The notes beneath the pieces are model-generated. The model made no database searches. It saw only the letters and a list, made by a program, of their open reading frames with translations, and was not told the DNA's origin. A stretch of 64,000 bases of DNA from Rhizobium sp. S152. Its GTDB lineage: Bacteria > Pseudomonadota > Alphaproteobacteria > Rhizobiales > Rhizobiaceae. Positions 1-10,709 of this stretch are shown piece after piece. Location: positions 310,001 to 374,000 of the forward strand of contig NZ_JAUDRZ010000008.1 in NCBI RefSeq assembly GCF_030380735.1, in the 5' to 3' direction. Position numbers and translations under genes: made by a program. Every line of letters begins with the position of its first letter. The first letter of the stretch is position 1.

Positions 1-964
<964 letters not shown>

Positions 965-1027
965 GGGTTATCCTCCCTTCGTCAGGTCTTGGATTGTCTG
1001 TTCGTATGAGCTCGGGCGCTGTGGCGC

Positions 1028-1726
1028 TTAGGGAGCCCAGTAGATGTCGACCGGCGAGGCGGCCCGGCGCAGAATGGCGCGGATCGGCATATCTGCCTCC
1101 TCGCCGTCGCCTTCCGCCTTGTCCAGCACATCCTTCTTGCCCTGGCCTTCGATGTGCACGACCAGAAGCCGGGCGTCCTGGAGGCTGGAGAAGGTGAATG
1201 TCAGGCGGGGTTCACCCGCACCTTCCGCTTCCATGGTGATGACGCCGCGCGGCGTCTTCGGGTCGAGCGCAACCGCAAGATTGCTGCCGCCGGGGAAGAA
1301 GGAAGCGGTATGACCGTCGCCGCCCATGCCGAGAATGACGATATCGAACGGGTTGCCGATCGTGCGCGTCGCATCGGTGGCAAGCTTTGCGGCGTCCTCG
1401 ACCGAGGGCGCTGCCTGGTAAAGTGGCTGGAACTTCGCCGCCTTCGCCTTGTGCTGCAGAAGGTTGGCGGCGACCAGCAGATGGTTCGAACGATCGTTGT
1501 CGGCCGGCACGAAACGCTCGTCGACCAGCGTGATCGTTACCTTGCTCCAATCGAGATCGCGCGTCGAGAGCTCCCGGAAAAACTGCTTCGGCGTCGAGCC
1601 TCCCGAAACGGCAAGGCTTGCCGTTCCGCGAGACGCGATTGCGGATGAAAGCGACGCAACAACCTTGTCTGCAAGGTTGCGAGCCAGTTCGGCGGCGTCG
1701 GCAAAGGCGTGCATGGTAGTTGCCAT
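1028..1726 (-). CDS. pgl: 6-phosphogluconolactonase
   Basis: Hydrolyses 6-phosphogluconolactone from Zwf to 6-phosphogluconate in the cytoplasm. The 232-residue product has the usual length for the DevB/Pgl family, with the sugar-phosphate binding motif LAVSGGSTPKQFF near residue 40, the family motif VTITLVDERFVP near residue 65 and the loop ILGMGGDGHTASFFPG in the second half. It sits 12 bases after zwf and 63 bases before edd, so the three enzymes taking glucose-6-phosphate into the Entner-Doudoroff pathway are made together. The start is an ATG (MATTMHAF); the in-frame ATG four codons later is an alternative. Confidence 0.95.
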   Translation of the reverse strand: MATTMHAFADAAELARNLADKVVASLSSAIASRGTASLAVSGGSTPKQFFRELSTRDLDWSKVTITLVDERFVPADNDRSNHLLVAANLLQHKAKAAKFQPLYQAAPSVEDAAKLATDATRTIGNPFDIVILGMGGDGHTASFFPGGSNLAVALDPKTPRGVITMEAEGAGEPRLTFTFSSLQDARLLVVHIEGQGKKDVLDKAEGDGEEADMPIRAILRRAASPVDIYWAP

Positions 1727-1738
1727 CGCTATCGATCC

Positions 1739-3214
1739 TTAGAGGTTGTCGTGCCAGGTGCGGCCGTCGCGCTCGATGAGCGCGATCGACTGGCTCGGGC
1801 CCCAGGTGCCGGCGGTGTAGCCCTGAACCTTCTGGCCGGTGGATTCCCAACCCTTGAGGATCGGGTCGACCCACTGCCATGCCGCTTCCACTTCGTCGCG
1901 GCGCATGAACAGCGTCTGGTTCGAACGGATGACGTCCATCAGCAGGCGCTCGTAGGCGTCGGGGTTACGAACCTGGAAGGAATCGGCGAAGCTCATGTCC
2001 AGCGAAACATTGCGCAGGCGCATGCCACCAGGACCCGGATCCTTGATCATCAGCGACTGCTTGACGCCTTCGTCCGGCTGCAGGCGAATGATCAGCTGGT
2101 TCTGGTTGATGCGGCCGGCCGAGTTGTCAAAGACCGAGTGCGGGATCGACTTGAAGGTGATGACGATCTCCGACATGCGGCCGGCAAGACGCTTGCCGGT
2201 ACGGATGTAAAAGGGAACGCCGGCCCAGCGCCAGTTGTTGATCTCGGCCTTGATGGCGACGAAGGTTTCCGTGTTGGATACGCCGCCTTCGAGCTCTTCG
2301 AGATAACCCTTGACCGGGCCGCCCGCCGAAGCGCCGGCGCGGTACTGGCCGCGAACGGTGGTCTGCTCGACATTCGAGGCATCGATCGGCTTCAGAGCGC
2401 GCAGCACCTTGAGCTTCTCGTCGCGAACCGCTTCCGAATCCATCGAGGACGGCACTTCCATGGCGACCAGGCAGACAAGCTGCATGATGTGGTTCTGCAC
2501 CATGTCGCGCAGTGCGCCGGCGGTGTCGTAGTAGCCCGCACGACCTTCGAGACCGACGGACTCGGCAACGGTGATCTGCACGTGGTCGATATGGTTGGCG
2601 TTCCACAGCGGCTCATAAAGCGCGTTGGCGAAACGCAGAGCCATCAGGTTCTGCACGGTTTCCTTGCCGAGGTAGTGGTCGATACGGAAGATCTGCTCTT
2701 CCTTGAACACCCTGCCGATCGTGTCGTTCAGTTGCAGCGCGGAGTCCAGATCGCGGCCGATCGGCTTCTCGACGACGATGCGGGTCGTCTTGGTGATCAG
2801 CTTGTGGTCATGAATCTTCTGCGAGATGTCGCCGAAAATGCCCGGAGCGACGGCGAGGTAGAAGGCGCGAACGCGCTCCTTGCTTTCGTCGAGCAGCTTC
2901 TTCAGCTGGTCCCAGCCGGCATCCGAACGGGCGTCGACGGGCACGTAGAACAGGCGCTTGCAGAACTTCTCGACTTCGGCCTCGTTGTACTCGCCCTTCT
3001 TCAGGTGCTCCTTGAGCGCGTCCTGGGCGAACTTGCGATATTCTTCGTTCGTGAGCGGGCTTCTGGACGCGCCGATGATGCGCGTCGGCTCGGAGAACTG
3101 ACCCTCGATCTGGCGATGGTAGAGTGCCGGCAGGAGCTTGCGCTCGGCAAGGTCGCCACTGCCGCCGAAGACGACATAGTCAAAGGGTTCCACGGGGATG
3201 ATTTGGCTGCTCAT
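1739..3214 (-). CDS. zwf: Glucose-6-phosphate 1-dehydrogenase
   Basis: Oxidises glucose-6-phosphate to 6-phosphogluconolactone with NAD(P)+. The N-terminal Rossmann motif FGGSGDLAERKLLPALY and the active-site signature RIDHYLGKETVQNL identify it. Three in-frame starts lie close together: TTG at 3229, ATG at 3220 and ATG at 3214. I prefer 3214 (MSSQIIPVEPFDYVVFGG, 491 residues) because GAGAG lies about 9 bases upstream. First gene of zwf-pgl-edd. The upstream region (3230-3290) holds the AT-rich imperfect inverted repeat TTTAATC...GATTTAAA at about 3249-3268. It could be an RpiR/HexR-like operator; that is inference only. Confidence 0.96.
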   Translation of the reverse strand: MSSQIIPVEPFDYVVFGGSGDLAERKLLPALYHRQIEGQFSEPTRIIGASRSPLTNEEYRKFAQDALKEHLKKGEYNEAEVEKFCKRLFYVPVDARSDAGWDQLKKLLDESKERVRAFYLAVAPGIFGDISQKIHDHKLITKTTRIVVEKPIGRDLDSALQLNDTIGRVFKEEQIFRIDHYLGKETVQNLMALRFANALYEPLWNANHIDHVQITVAESVGLEGRAGYYDTAGALRDMVQNHIMQLVCLVAMEVPSSMDSEAVRDEKLKVLRALKPIDASNVEQTTVRGQYRAGASAGGPVKGYLEELEGGVSNTETFVAIKAEINNWRWAGVPFYIRTGKRLAGRMSEIVITFKSIPHSVFDNSAGRINQNQLIIRLQPDEGVKQSLMIKDPGPGGMRLRNVSLDMSFADSFQVRNPDAYERLLMDVIRSNQTLFMRRDEVEAAWQWVDPILKGWESTGQKVQGYTAGTWGPSQSIALIERDGRTWHDNL

Positions 3215-3347
3215 GAGCATATCTCTCAATCAGACTGGTTGTTGGCTGTTTAATCTAATCGATTTAAAAAAGCCAGTGTGCAATGCAATGAATCTGTCGA
3301 GACGTCGTTTTAGATCGAATTGCCCTCCGAGGAAATCCGCAATCGGA

Positions 3348-4646
3348 CTAAAATTTGTCGCGCAGCGCAAACCAGGTCAGGGCAAGAAACAATAGCGGCG
3401 ACCGCATCGCGGGGCCACCGGGAAACGCGGGGATATCGAGCGACTTGAACTGGTCGAGGTCGCTGGACTTACCGATCACACTTTCGGCATAGAGCTTGCC
3501 GCAGTAGTTCGAAAGCATGACGCCATGGCCGGAATAGCCGCCGATCGAGGTCACGCCCGGCATCACCTCGCGCACGAACGGCTCGCGCGGCATGGTGATC
3601 CCGACGGAGCCGCCCCAGGCATGGGTGATCTCGATATCCTTGAGCGCGGGATAGATCTCGACGACCTGCCGGCGGATATGCTGGCTTATGTCGCGGGGAT
3701 TGTCGGCGGTGTAGGCCTCGCGGCCGCCGAACAGCAGGCGCCCGTCCTTCGACTTGCGGAAATAGCGCACCACGAAGCGCGAATCCGCGACGGCCTCGCC
3801 ACCGCTGAGGATATCCGGATGATCGCCAAGCGGTGCGGTGGCGCCGATGAAGGAACGGATCGGCATGATATGGCTGGCGGTGACGGGCTCGAGATTTCCG
3901 ATATAGGCGTCGCAGGCGATCAGCGCCCTGTCGGCGGTGATCTGGCCGCTCGCGGTGTCGATGGTGATCTTGCCGCCACTCTGGCGAATGGCGGTCGCCT
4001 TGGTCATTTCGAAGATTTGGGCGCCCGCGTCGGCCGCAACGCGCGCAAGGCCGACCATCAGCTTCAGCGGATTGATATGGCCCGTGCCGGTATCGATCAC
4101 GCCGCAATAATAGCGCTTCGAGCCCAGCCGCTGCTGCGTCTCCTCCTCGTCCATGAAGCGCGCATGCCGATAGCCGTAGCGGAACGCCGCGATCTCGGCG
4201 TTCTCGTAATAGGAGCGCTTGTAGCCCCGCTTGTGCGCCACGTTCATCTGCCCGGGCATGTAGTCCATGTCGATCTGGTGATCCCGGGCGAAGTCCAGCA
4301 GGTAATGCTTGGCGCCTTCCGCGATATCAAACAGCGCCTTCGAGCGCTCGTAACCGATTTTCTCCTCGATCTCCTCCGGCCACCAGCGCTGGCCGGTGCC
4401 GAGCTGCCCGCCATTGCGCCCCGACGCGCCGTCGCCGAAGCGACAGGCTTCGATGAGAACCACCGACAGGCCCGCCTTGGCCAGCGTGTAGGCGGCCTGC
4501 AGCCCCGTATAACCGCCGCCGACAATGGCGACGTCGCAGTTCTTCGATCCGTCGAGCGTGGGGTAGGTCGGACGTTCGCCGACGGTTTCCTGATACCAGG
4601 AGACGCCGGGCGCGATGGGGCTTTGCCATGCTGCTTGCAACGTCAT
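3348..4646 (-). CDS. puuB: FAD-dependent oxidoreductase, gamma-glutamylputrescine oxidase (PuuB/OrdL type)
   Basis: A D-amino-acid-oxidase-fold flavoprotein of 432 residues, with the dinucleotide-binding motif DVAIVGGGYTGLQAAYTLA near residue 38, the conserved GASGRNGGQLGTGQRWW stretch, and the C-terminal FAD-contact motif GGYSGHGVMLSNYCGK. PuuB enzymes oxidise gamma-glutamylputrescine to gamma-glutamyl-aminobutyraldehyde. The assignment is strengthened by the PuuA-like ligase 13 bases upstream on the same strand; the fold alone would also allow a related amine or amino acid oxidase. The ATG at 4646 has AGGAGG at good spacing. A polyamine importer lies about 11 kb away (17040-21110). Confidence 0.8.
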   Translation of the reverse strand: MTLQAAWQSPIAPGVSWYQETVGERPTYPTLDGSKNCDVAIVGGGYTGLQAAYTLAKAGLSVVLIEACRFGDGASGRNGGQLGTGQRWWPEEIEEKIGYERSKALFDIAEGAKHYLLDFARDHQIDMDYMPGQMNVAHKRGYKRSYYENAEIAAFRYGYRHARFMDEEETQQRLGSKRYYCGVIDTGTGHINPLKLMVGLARVAADAGAQIFEMTKATAIRQSGGKITIDTASGQITADRALIACDAYIGNLEPVTASHIMPIRSFIGATAPLGDHPDILSGGEAVADSRFVVRYFRKSKDGRLLFGGREAYTADNPRDISQHIRRQVVEIYPALKDIEITHAWGGSVGITMPREPFVREVMPGVTSIGGYSGHGVMLSNYCGKLYAESVIGKSSDLDQFKSLDIPAFPGGPAMRSPLLFLALTWFALRDKF

Positions 4647-4659
4647 GACCGCGCCCTCC

Positions 4660-6096
4660 TTAAACGTTGAGCAGCAGGAACTCGCGCTCCCAGGGGCTGA
4701 TCACCTGCATGAAGGTTTCGAATTCTCCGCGCTTCACGCCGGCATAGATACCGAGGAACTCCTTGCCGAACACCTCCTCGAAGGCCTCTTCGTCTTCCAT
4801 CAGCGCCACGGCTTCCAGGAGACCGCGCGGCAGGTCGATGGAGCCTTCGTTGGCCGTGTCTTCCGTCGGCGCCGTTGGCTCGATACCCTTCATGATGCCG
4901 AGCAAGCCGGAAGCAAGCGAGGCCGCGAGCGCCAGATAGGGGTTGGCATCCGAGCTCGGCAGCCGGTTTTCTACACGCCTTGCCTGCGGGTCGGAGACAG
5001 GCACGCGGAACGCCGTCGTGCGGTTGTCGTAGCCCCAAGCATTGTTGACGGGTGCCGACATGTCGGGCGTCAGCCGGCGATAGGAATTCACATAAGGCGC
5101 CAGCATCACCATCGAGCTCGGCACGTATTTTTGCAGGCCGCCGATGAAGTGGAAGAACTCCCGGGAGGGGGATCCGTCGGGGTTGGAGAAGATGTTCTTC
5201 CCCGTCTCGGCGTTGACCACGGATTGGTGGATGTGCATGGCCGAACCCGGCTGGCCCTGCATCGGCTTGGCCATGAAGGTCGCGTAGATGCCGTGCTTCA
5301 TCGCCGCTTCGCGGATCGTGCGCTTGAAAAGGAACACCTGGTCGGCGAGCTCGATGGGATTGCCGTGGCGCAGATTGATCTCGAGCTGCGCGGGGCCTTC
5401 CTCGTGGATCAGCGTATCGATTTCGAGACCCTGCTTCTCCGAGAAGTGGTAGATATCGTCGATCAGTTCGTCGAACTCGTTGATGCCGGCGATCGAATAG
5501 CCCTGGCCACCGAGGATCGAACGGCCGGAGCGGCCTTTCGGCGGGTGCAGCGGATAATCCGGGTCGTCGTTCTTGGCGACGAGATAGAATTCGATCTCGG
5601 GTGCCACGACCGGCTTCCAGCCGCGGTCGCTGTAGAGCTTGAGCACACGTTTCAGTACGTTGCGCGGCGTATAGGGCACCTCTTCGCCGTTCACGCTGAC
5701 GATATCGCAGATCACCTGCGCCGTCGGGTCCGTTTCCCAGGGAACGACGGATAGCGTCGAAAGATCGGGCACCAGCTTGAGGTCGCTGTCGCGCGGCTCG
5801 TAGCGGAAGCTTTCCGTTTCGTCGGGATATTCGCCAGAGATGGTGTGGCGGTAGATCGCCGAGGGCAGGGCAAGCGACGTGTTGGAGGTGAACTTGGAGC
5901 TCGGCATCATCTTGCCGCGTGGCACACCCGCAAGGTCGGGCGTGATGCATTCGATGTCCTCGATCCCGCGTGCCCGCAGAAACTGCGCCGCTTCCTTCCA
6001 GTTTTCAACGCCGCGCTGGTGTCCGGGGTCCGGGGGTGTCTTCTTCGATGCGGGTACGTTTCTGGCAGGCTTCAGCGTCGTCTTTTTTGAAGGCAT
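4660..6096 (-). CDS. puuA: Glutamine-synthetase-family gamma-glutamylputrescine synthetase (PuuA type)
   Basis: Ligates glutamate to putrescine using ATP, the first step of the Puu route. The 478-residue product has GS catalytic-domain signatures: APEIEFYLVAKNDD, GSAMHIHQSVVNAETGKN, NNAWGYDNRTTAFRVP and NRLPSSDANPYLALAASLASG. The residues around NRTT and the lack of the GSI adenylylation tyrosine region fit the PuuA/GlnA-like branch rather than true glutamine synthetase. The frame stays open upstream to 6297, but that would overlap the divergent flavoprotein gene at 6221. The ATG at 6096 (MPSKKTTLKPARN) is the sensible start, though its Shine-Dalgarno is weak. puuB follows 13 bases after the stop. 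Confidence 0.85.
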   Translation of the reverse strand: MPSKKTTLKPARNVPASKKTPPDPGHQRGVENWKEAAQFLRARGIEDIECITPDLAGVPRGKMMPSSKFTSNTSLALPSAIYRHTISGEYPDETESFRYEPRDSDLKLVPDLSTLSVVPWETDPTAQVICDIVSVNGEEVPYTPRNVLKRVLKLYSDRGWKPVVAPEIEFYLVAKNDDPDYPLHPPKGRSGRSILGGQGYSIAGINEFDELIDDIYHFSEKQGLEIDTLIHEEGPAQLEINLRHGNPIELADQVFLFKRTIREAAMKHGIYATFMAKPMQGQPGSAMHIHQSVVNAETGKNIFSNPDGSPSREFFHFIGGLQKYVPSSMVMLAPYVNSYRRLTPDMSAPVNNAWGYDNRTTAFRVPVSDPQARRVENRLPSSDANPYLALAASLASGLLGIMKGIEPTAPTEDTANEGSIDLPRGLLEAVALMEDEEAFEEVFGKEFLGIYAGVKRGEFETFMQVISPWEREFLLLNV

Positions 6097-6220
6097 GACA
6101 CACCGGTTACGTTGATCTTGCAGCCATAATAACCGGAGTTTGGCAATTGGCGAGGGGTAGACGGCGTTGACTTTCGCCCTTTGATGGAAAAAGAAGGCGC
6201 TTTCGGCGAGGGACAGGGTT

Positions 6221-7408
6221 TTGCAGCGAAAAAGCGATGTGATCATTATCGGCGCTGGTGCCGCCGGCATGATGTGCGCCGCCCGCGCCGCCGCCAAGGG
6301 ACGCTCCGTGCTCGTCCTTGATCATGCGAAGTCGCCGGGCGACAAGATCCGCATCTCGGGTGGCGGCCGCTGCAACTTCACCAATATCCACACCACGCCG
6401 AAGAGCTTCCTTTCCGCCAACCCACACTTCTGCAAGTCGGCGCTCGCCCGCTTCACACCCGCAGACTTCGTCGCCCTGGTCGACCGCTACAAGATCTCCT
6501 GGCACGAGAAGACGCTGGGGCAGCTGTTTTGCGACGACAGCGCCAAGGACATCATCCGGATGCTCCTGGAAGAGATGCGCGCGGTGGGCGCATCGCTGCA
6601 GCTGACCACGGAGATCTCGGGCGTTGAAAAGAGCGCCGACGGTTTCCGCGTGTCGACCTCTGAGGGCGTCCATGAATGCGCCGCGCTGGTCATCGCCACC
6701 GGCGGCAAGTCGATCCCGAAGATGGGCGCAACAGGCTTTGCCTACCGGATTGCCGAGCAGTTCGGCCTGCCGCTTGTGGAGACGCGACCCGGCCTGGTGC
6801 CGTTGACACTGGATCCGGCGCTGCTCGAAAGCATCGCGCCGCTGTCGGGTATAGCGGCGCCCGCCGAAATCCGCCACGGCAAGACGGCCTTTCGCGAGGC
6901 GCTGCTCTTCACCCACCGCGGCCTAAGCGGCCCGGCCATCCTGCAGATATCCTCCTACTGGCGTGAGGGCGACGACATCACCGTCGATATCGAGCCCGAT
7001 GTCGATATCCTCGCGCATCTGAAGAAGGCCAAGCAGTCCAACGGCCGGCAATCCGCACAGACGGCGCTGGCGGAAATCCTGCCCAAGCGCCTGGCGCAGT
7101 TCCTGACGGAACGGGCAGGGGTAACGGGCAACATGGCCGATCTCTCCGACAAGGTTCTTACCCGCTTGGCCGATGCCGCGCAGAACTGGAGCCTGCGGCC
7201 ATCAGGCTCCGAGGGCTACCGCACCGCCGAGGTCACGCTTGGCGGCATCGACACGACGGCGCTCGATTCCCGCACCATGGCCGCGAAGGCCGTGCCGGGC
7301 CTTTATTTCATCGGTGAATGTGTGGATGTGACCGGCTGGCTCGGTGGCTATAACTTCCAATGGGCCTGGGCATCGGGCGTAGCAGCAGGTGAATCTTTGC
7401 AGGCATGA
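6221..7408 (+). CDS. YhiN/HI0933-family flavoprotein (likely 23S rRNA dihydrouridine synthase RdsA)
   Basis: 395 residues with an N-terminal FAD-binding motif DVIIIGAGAAGMMCA, the family hallmark SGGGRCNFTN near residue 45, VIATGGKSIPKMGATG in the middle, and the C-terminal FAD motif GLYFIGECVDVTGWLGGYNFQWAWASG. The family was long annotated only as an aminoacetone-oxidase-like flavoprotein. As I recall, recent work on E. coli YhiN showed it reduces a uridine in 23S rRNA and renamed it RdsA; whether this orthologue does so is inference. The start appears to be TTG at 6221 after GAGGGACAGG, since no in-frame ATG precedes the FAD motif. Divergent from puuA. Confidence 0.85.
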   Translation: MQRKSDVIIIGAGAAGMMCAARAAAKGRSVLVLDHAKSPGDKIRISGGGRCNFTNIHTTPKSFLSANPHFCKSALARFTPADFVALVDRYKISWHEKTLGQLFCDDSAKDIIRMLLEEMRAVGASLQLTTEISGVEKSADGFRVSTSEGVHECAALVIATGGKSIPKMGATGFAYRIAEQFGLPLVETRPGLVPLTLDPALLESIAPLSGIAAPAEIRHGKTAFREALLFTHRGLSGPAILQISSYWREGDDITVDIEPDVDILAHLKKAKQSNGRQSAQTALAEILPKRLAQFLTERAGVTGNMADLSDKVLTRLADAAQNWSLRPSGSEGYRTAEVTLGGIDTTALDSRTMAAKAVPGLYFIGECVDVTGWLGGYNFQWAWASGVAAGESLQA

Positions 7409-7550
7409 AACTCGCAAGGCGATTCAAGAGTTCTTAACAGGGGTGCGCCATCCTGCCTCAATGACGGGGCGAATGGGGCTTCCTAAATAGAGCTTTACCA
7501 GCAAACCGTTTTGTTGGATTGTATGCCAGACAAGAAGTGAGGTTCTGCCA

Positions 7551-7694
7551 ATGCACAGGAACACTCGACGCGCACGCGCCATCGCAATCGCCCAGGTCAA
7601 GCAGGACGAAAGGCTCGTTGCCTTGCGCTATATCGTCATCGCCGCAAGCGCGGCCGCAGCCGTCGCAGCACTTCTTCTTACGCGAGCGTTCTGA
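7551..7694 (+). CDS. 47-residue single-pass membrane peptide, unrecognised
   Basis: ATG at 7551 follows a purine-rich AAGAAGTGAGG about 9 bases upstream. The product begins with a basic segment (MHRNTRRARAIAIAQVKQDE), continues through RLVALRYIVI and ends in the hydrophobic run AASAAAAVAALLLTRAF. That is one predicted transmembrane helix with an arginine-rich cytoplasmic side. It uses GC3-rich codons like its neighbours and is followed by a hairpin at 7715-7738. I do not recognise a family. It could be a genuine small membrane protein or a chance frame; the ribosome site and terminator favour a gene. Confidence 0.5.
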   Translation: MHRNTRRARAIAIAQVKQDERLVALRYIVIAASAAAAVAALLLTRAF

Positions 7695-8011
7695 CAAATC
7701 CATGAATTGATTTCAAATCGCCGGTCCAGCGGCGATTTCGGCTGTCGCCGGCGACGACCGGCCGGCGCTTCAGGTCCGTATGACAGTGCGGTTTCCCACC
7801 ATATCCGCTTATCCGAAAATTAATACATACTCTGCAAGAATTGACCCTTGAGTATTGGGCGCCTCCGCGTTGAGCGGGCGGCGAGCTGGCAATGAATGCC
7901 GCCCCGGTTCGAACCGGGAATCCAGATTGTTCCAAAAAGCAGATCGATGCACTCAGCTGGCGCCATAGGGCCGCCGGTGGGAGGAGTGGTGTATGGAAGG
8001 CCGGAACCGCC
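7695..8011. other. Intergenic leader of the first chemoreceptor (317 bp)
   Basis: Holds the hairpin at 7715-7738, an AT-rich stretch at about 7805-7850 that is the likeliest promoter area for the downstream chemoreceptor (TTGACC at about 7840), and a GC-rich leader from about 7855. The reading frame of the chemoreceptor extends back to 7892, but the N-terminal sequence there ([16 protein letters not shown]) is not receptor-like. No other gene seen. Confidence 0.4.
7715..7738 (+). terminator. Hairpin terminator after the small membrane peptide
   Basis: Perfect 8-bp inverted repeat AAATCGCC / GGCGATTT with an 8-base loop, 20 bases after the stop at 7694. The T-run is only three bases, so termination may be weak; the symmetry would let it work in both directions. 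Confidence 0.5.
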
Positions 8012-10537
8012 ATGATTGACAAGATTCTTTCCCGATTCAGGATCAAGACCAAGGTCCTGATCTTCGTGCTCCCCTTCGTGGTGAGCATCTCGGCGGTGGG
8101 CCTCACCGGCCTTTATGCATCGGGCATGCTTCAGGGCCGCATGGAAATCTCCAACAGCGTCCTGCAGTCGCTGAGTGGTTTCAAGGATCTCTACGGTTCG
8201 ATGAGCGACTTCCTGCAGACCAGCAGCGAGGAAGCGCGCGACAAGCTCTACAAGGACGTGGAAGCCCAAAAAGCCACGCTTGAGGCAACGCTGAAGCAGA
8301 TCGGTGACAATTCCGGTCGCGAGCACCTGCAGGCCGCCGAAGATGGCACGTCAGGCATCTCCGATACCGTCGGCAAGCTCTGGACGCTGCATGAAGGCGA
8401 AGTGGCGCTTCTGAAGTCCATCGATGACGCCCAGAAGGTGATGATATCGAGCCGCTTCAACGTCAACTACGACGCCCAGCAGCTTTCTGAAAGCATCCGC
8501 AGCGACGAGGGCAACGCGACCGCAACCCTACGCGCCGCCGATCGCCTGCTGAAGGGCGGCGATACGCTCGCCGGTGTCATGGCCGCCTTTGCAAAGGCAC
8601 AGGCGCCTGCCGACAAGCTGAAGGTCGTCACCGACGCGCTTCCCGATATCATCAAGGCGCAGCGCCTGATCGAGATCTCCGTCCCGCAGAACCAGAAGAG
8701 CATGACGCAATCGCTGTCGCAGACGATCAGCGACGTGAAGGCGCAAGCCACCGCACCCGACGCCGTCGCCGACGAGCCGATCGCCAATCTCGGTCGCTTG
8801 GTTTCGCGCTTCCGCCAGATGTCCACCTACACCCAGCTGACGGCCACGCAGATGATGCGCGAGGCGACGACGACCTTCGTCGAGCTCGACAGCCGCATCG
8901 CCCAGACCAACTCGGTTCTGGAAGATACGCGCCGGCTTGAAAGCGCCATCTATTCGCTGCAGCTCGTCCTTGGCGAATTCATCGCTAAGCCGACCAAAGA
9001 CAATCGCGTTCGCCTGCATCAGGAAATCGCCACGCTTGGCACCAATCTCAACACGCTGCTCGCCAGTGCCAAGGGCATGAATTTCGCCGAGGATATCGTC
9101 GCCGCCATGTCGCCGGCCCTGGTCTCGATGGACAAGGACGCGCAGAGCCTCGTCGATACCATCAACCAGCGTGTCACCGATTATGCTTCGGCCCGCCAGC
9201 AGCTCGACGCCGTCTGGGGCCAGCTGACCACCTTCGCGGAAATGCAGAAGCAGACGGCCGGCGCCGAACGCACGCAGGCGAACGGCATCTCCGTATTCAC
9301 GACAGGTCTCGGCATTCTGCTCTCCATCGTTGGCGGCATCGCGCTGGTACTGACCCTGCAGCGCCCGATCGGACAGATCACCTCTGCCATGCGCCGCATC
9401 GCCGATGGCGCGCTCGACACCAATATCTCCGGCGAACAGCGCCACGACGAAATCGGCGACATCGCTCGCGCGCTCGGCATCTTCAAGGAGAACGCCATCT
9501 CCAAGATCCGCATCGAGGAGCAGAGCGAGGAAGAGCGCGCCGCCGCCGAGCACGAGCGCCAGCGCAACGACGCCGAAAAGCGCGACATGGATCGCCAGAT
9601 CGAATTCGCCGTCAGCGCCCTCGCAGCCGGCCTCGAGCGCATGTCGCAGGGCGATATCTCGACAACCATCGACACGCCGTTTATCGGCCGTCTCGAGCAA
9701 CTGCGTCAGGACTTCAACGGCTCGATGACCCGCCTGCAGGCGACCATGAGTCAAATCCGCGACAACGTCGAATTGATCCAGGGCAACGGCAACCAGATGG
9801 CGCAGTCCGCCGAGGATTTGTCGAAGCGTACGGAACAGCAGGCCTCGTCGCTGGAAGAGACCGCCGCCGCCGTCGAGGAGATCACCGTCACGGTCCGTTC
9901 GTCGGCCGAACGCGCCAAGGATGCCGACCAGATCGTTCGCGAAGCCAAGCGCAGCGCCGATGATTCCGCGACCGTCGTCGGCAACGCGATCGACGCGATG
10001 GGCCGCATCGAGGACGCATCCCGCCAGATCGAGCAGATCATCGGCGTCATCGACGAGATCGCCTTCCAGACCAACCTCCTGGCGCTGAACGCCGGCATCG
10101 AAGCGGCGCGTGCCGGTGAGGCCGGCAAGGGCTTTGCCGTCGTCGCCATGGAAGTGCGCGAACTCGCCCAGCGCTCGGCCGCTGCCGCCAAGGAAATCAA
10201 GGGGCTGATCAACAAGTCGACCAACGAGGTCAGTTCGGGATCGCAGTTCGTGCAGGAAACGGGCACGGTTCTCGCCCAGATCAGCGCCCAGATCGTCACC
10301 ATCAGCCAGCACGTCGAAATGATCGCCCGCGCAAGCCACGATCAGTCTGGCGCCCTGCAGGAAGTCAACGCCACCGTCAACCAGATGGATCAGATGACCC
10401 AGCAGAACGCGGCCATGGTCGAGGAAACCACCGCGTCGAGCCGCGAACTGGCAAATGAGGCTGACGCATTGCTGCGCCTCATTCAGCAGTTCAAGATAGA
10501 CGGCGATGCACAGCAGCAGGTCTATCGCGCTGCCTGA
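8012..10537 (+). CDS. Methyl-accepting chemotaxis protein with long periplasmic domain
   Basis: An 841-residue transmembrane chemoreceptor. TM1 is at about residues 14-36 ([21 protein letters not shown]). A helical, alanine-rich periplasmic ligand domain of about 390 residues follows, then TM2 near 428-450 ([18 protein letters not shown]) and a HAMP domain. A second HAMP-like unit ([20 protein letters not shown]) comes next, and then the kinase-control hairpin with [20 protein letters not shown] near 683. It should pass periplasmic signals through CheW to CheA. There is no C-terminal CheR-tethering pentapeptide; it ends QQQVYRAA. I chose the ATG at 8012 because [14 protein letters not shown] leads directly into TM1. 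The ligand cannot be told. Confidence 0.93.
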   Translation: MIDKILSRFRIKTKVLIFVLPFVVSISAVGLTGLYASGMLQGRMEISNSVLQSLSGFKDLYGSMSDFLQTSSEEARDKLYKDVEAQKATLEATLKQIGDNSGREHLQAAEDGTSGISDTVGKLWTLHEGEVALLKSIDDAQKVMISSRFNVNYDAQQLSESIRSDEGNATATLRAADRLLKGGDTLAGVMAAFAKAQAPADKLKVVTDALPDIIKAQRLIEISVPQNQKSMTQSLSQTISDVKAQATAPDAVADEPIANLGRLVSRFRQMSTYTQLTATQMMREATTTFVELDSRIAQTNSVLEDTRRLESAIYSLQLVLGEFIAKPTKDNRVRLHQEIATLGTNLNTLLASAKGMNFAEDIVAAMSPALVSMDKDAQSLVDTINQRVTDYASARQQLDAVWGQLTTFAEMQKQTAGAERTQANGISVFTTGLGILLSIVGGIALVLTLQRPIGQITSAMRRIADGALDTNISGEQRHDEIGDIARALGIFKENAISKIRIEEQSEEERAAAEHERQRNDAEKRDMDRQIEFAVSALAAGLERMSQGDISTTIDTPFIGRLEQLRQDFNGSMTRLQATMSQIRDNVELIQGNGNQMAQSAEDLSKRTEQQASSLEETAAAVEEITVTVRSSAERAKDADQIVREAKRSADDSATVVGNAIDAMGRIEDASRQIEQIIGVIDEIAFQTNLLALNAGIEAARAGEAGKGFAVVAMEVRELAQRSAAAAKEIKGLINKSTNEVSSGSQFVQETGTVLAQISAQIVTISQHVEMIARASHDQSGALQEVNATVNQMDQMTQQNAAMVEETTASSRELANEADALLRLIQQFKIDGDAQQQVYRAA

Positions 10538-10600
10538 CGGCGACACGCGAGGCGGCCTCTGCGCGAGACTCCGGCCGGCGAGCGACCACACGAAATCTGA

Positions 10601-10626
10601 ACAGCGGCGGTGCAAACCGCCGCTGT
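10601..10626 (+). terminator. Strong hairpin between the two chemoreceptor genes
   Basis: An 11-bp perfect stem (ACAGCGGCGGT / ACCGCCGCTGT) capped by a GCAA tetraloop, 63 bases after the first receptor's stop. Only CTTTG follows, so it may act as a weak terminator or an mRNA-stabilising stem. Confidence 0.6.
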
Positions 10627-10709
10627 CTTTGACGATCGTCAATTCCACGAAGACATTTCTTAAGTGTTTTACCTTAACGTCAACGCCGTTGTTCGTTTTG
10701 GGGATATTT

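Noticed and set aside
1709..3253. 514-residue plus-strand open frame over zwf
   Set aside because: Antisense shadow of a clear Zwf coding sequence; no ribosome site, no family.
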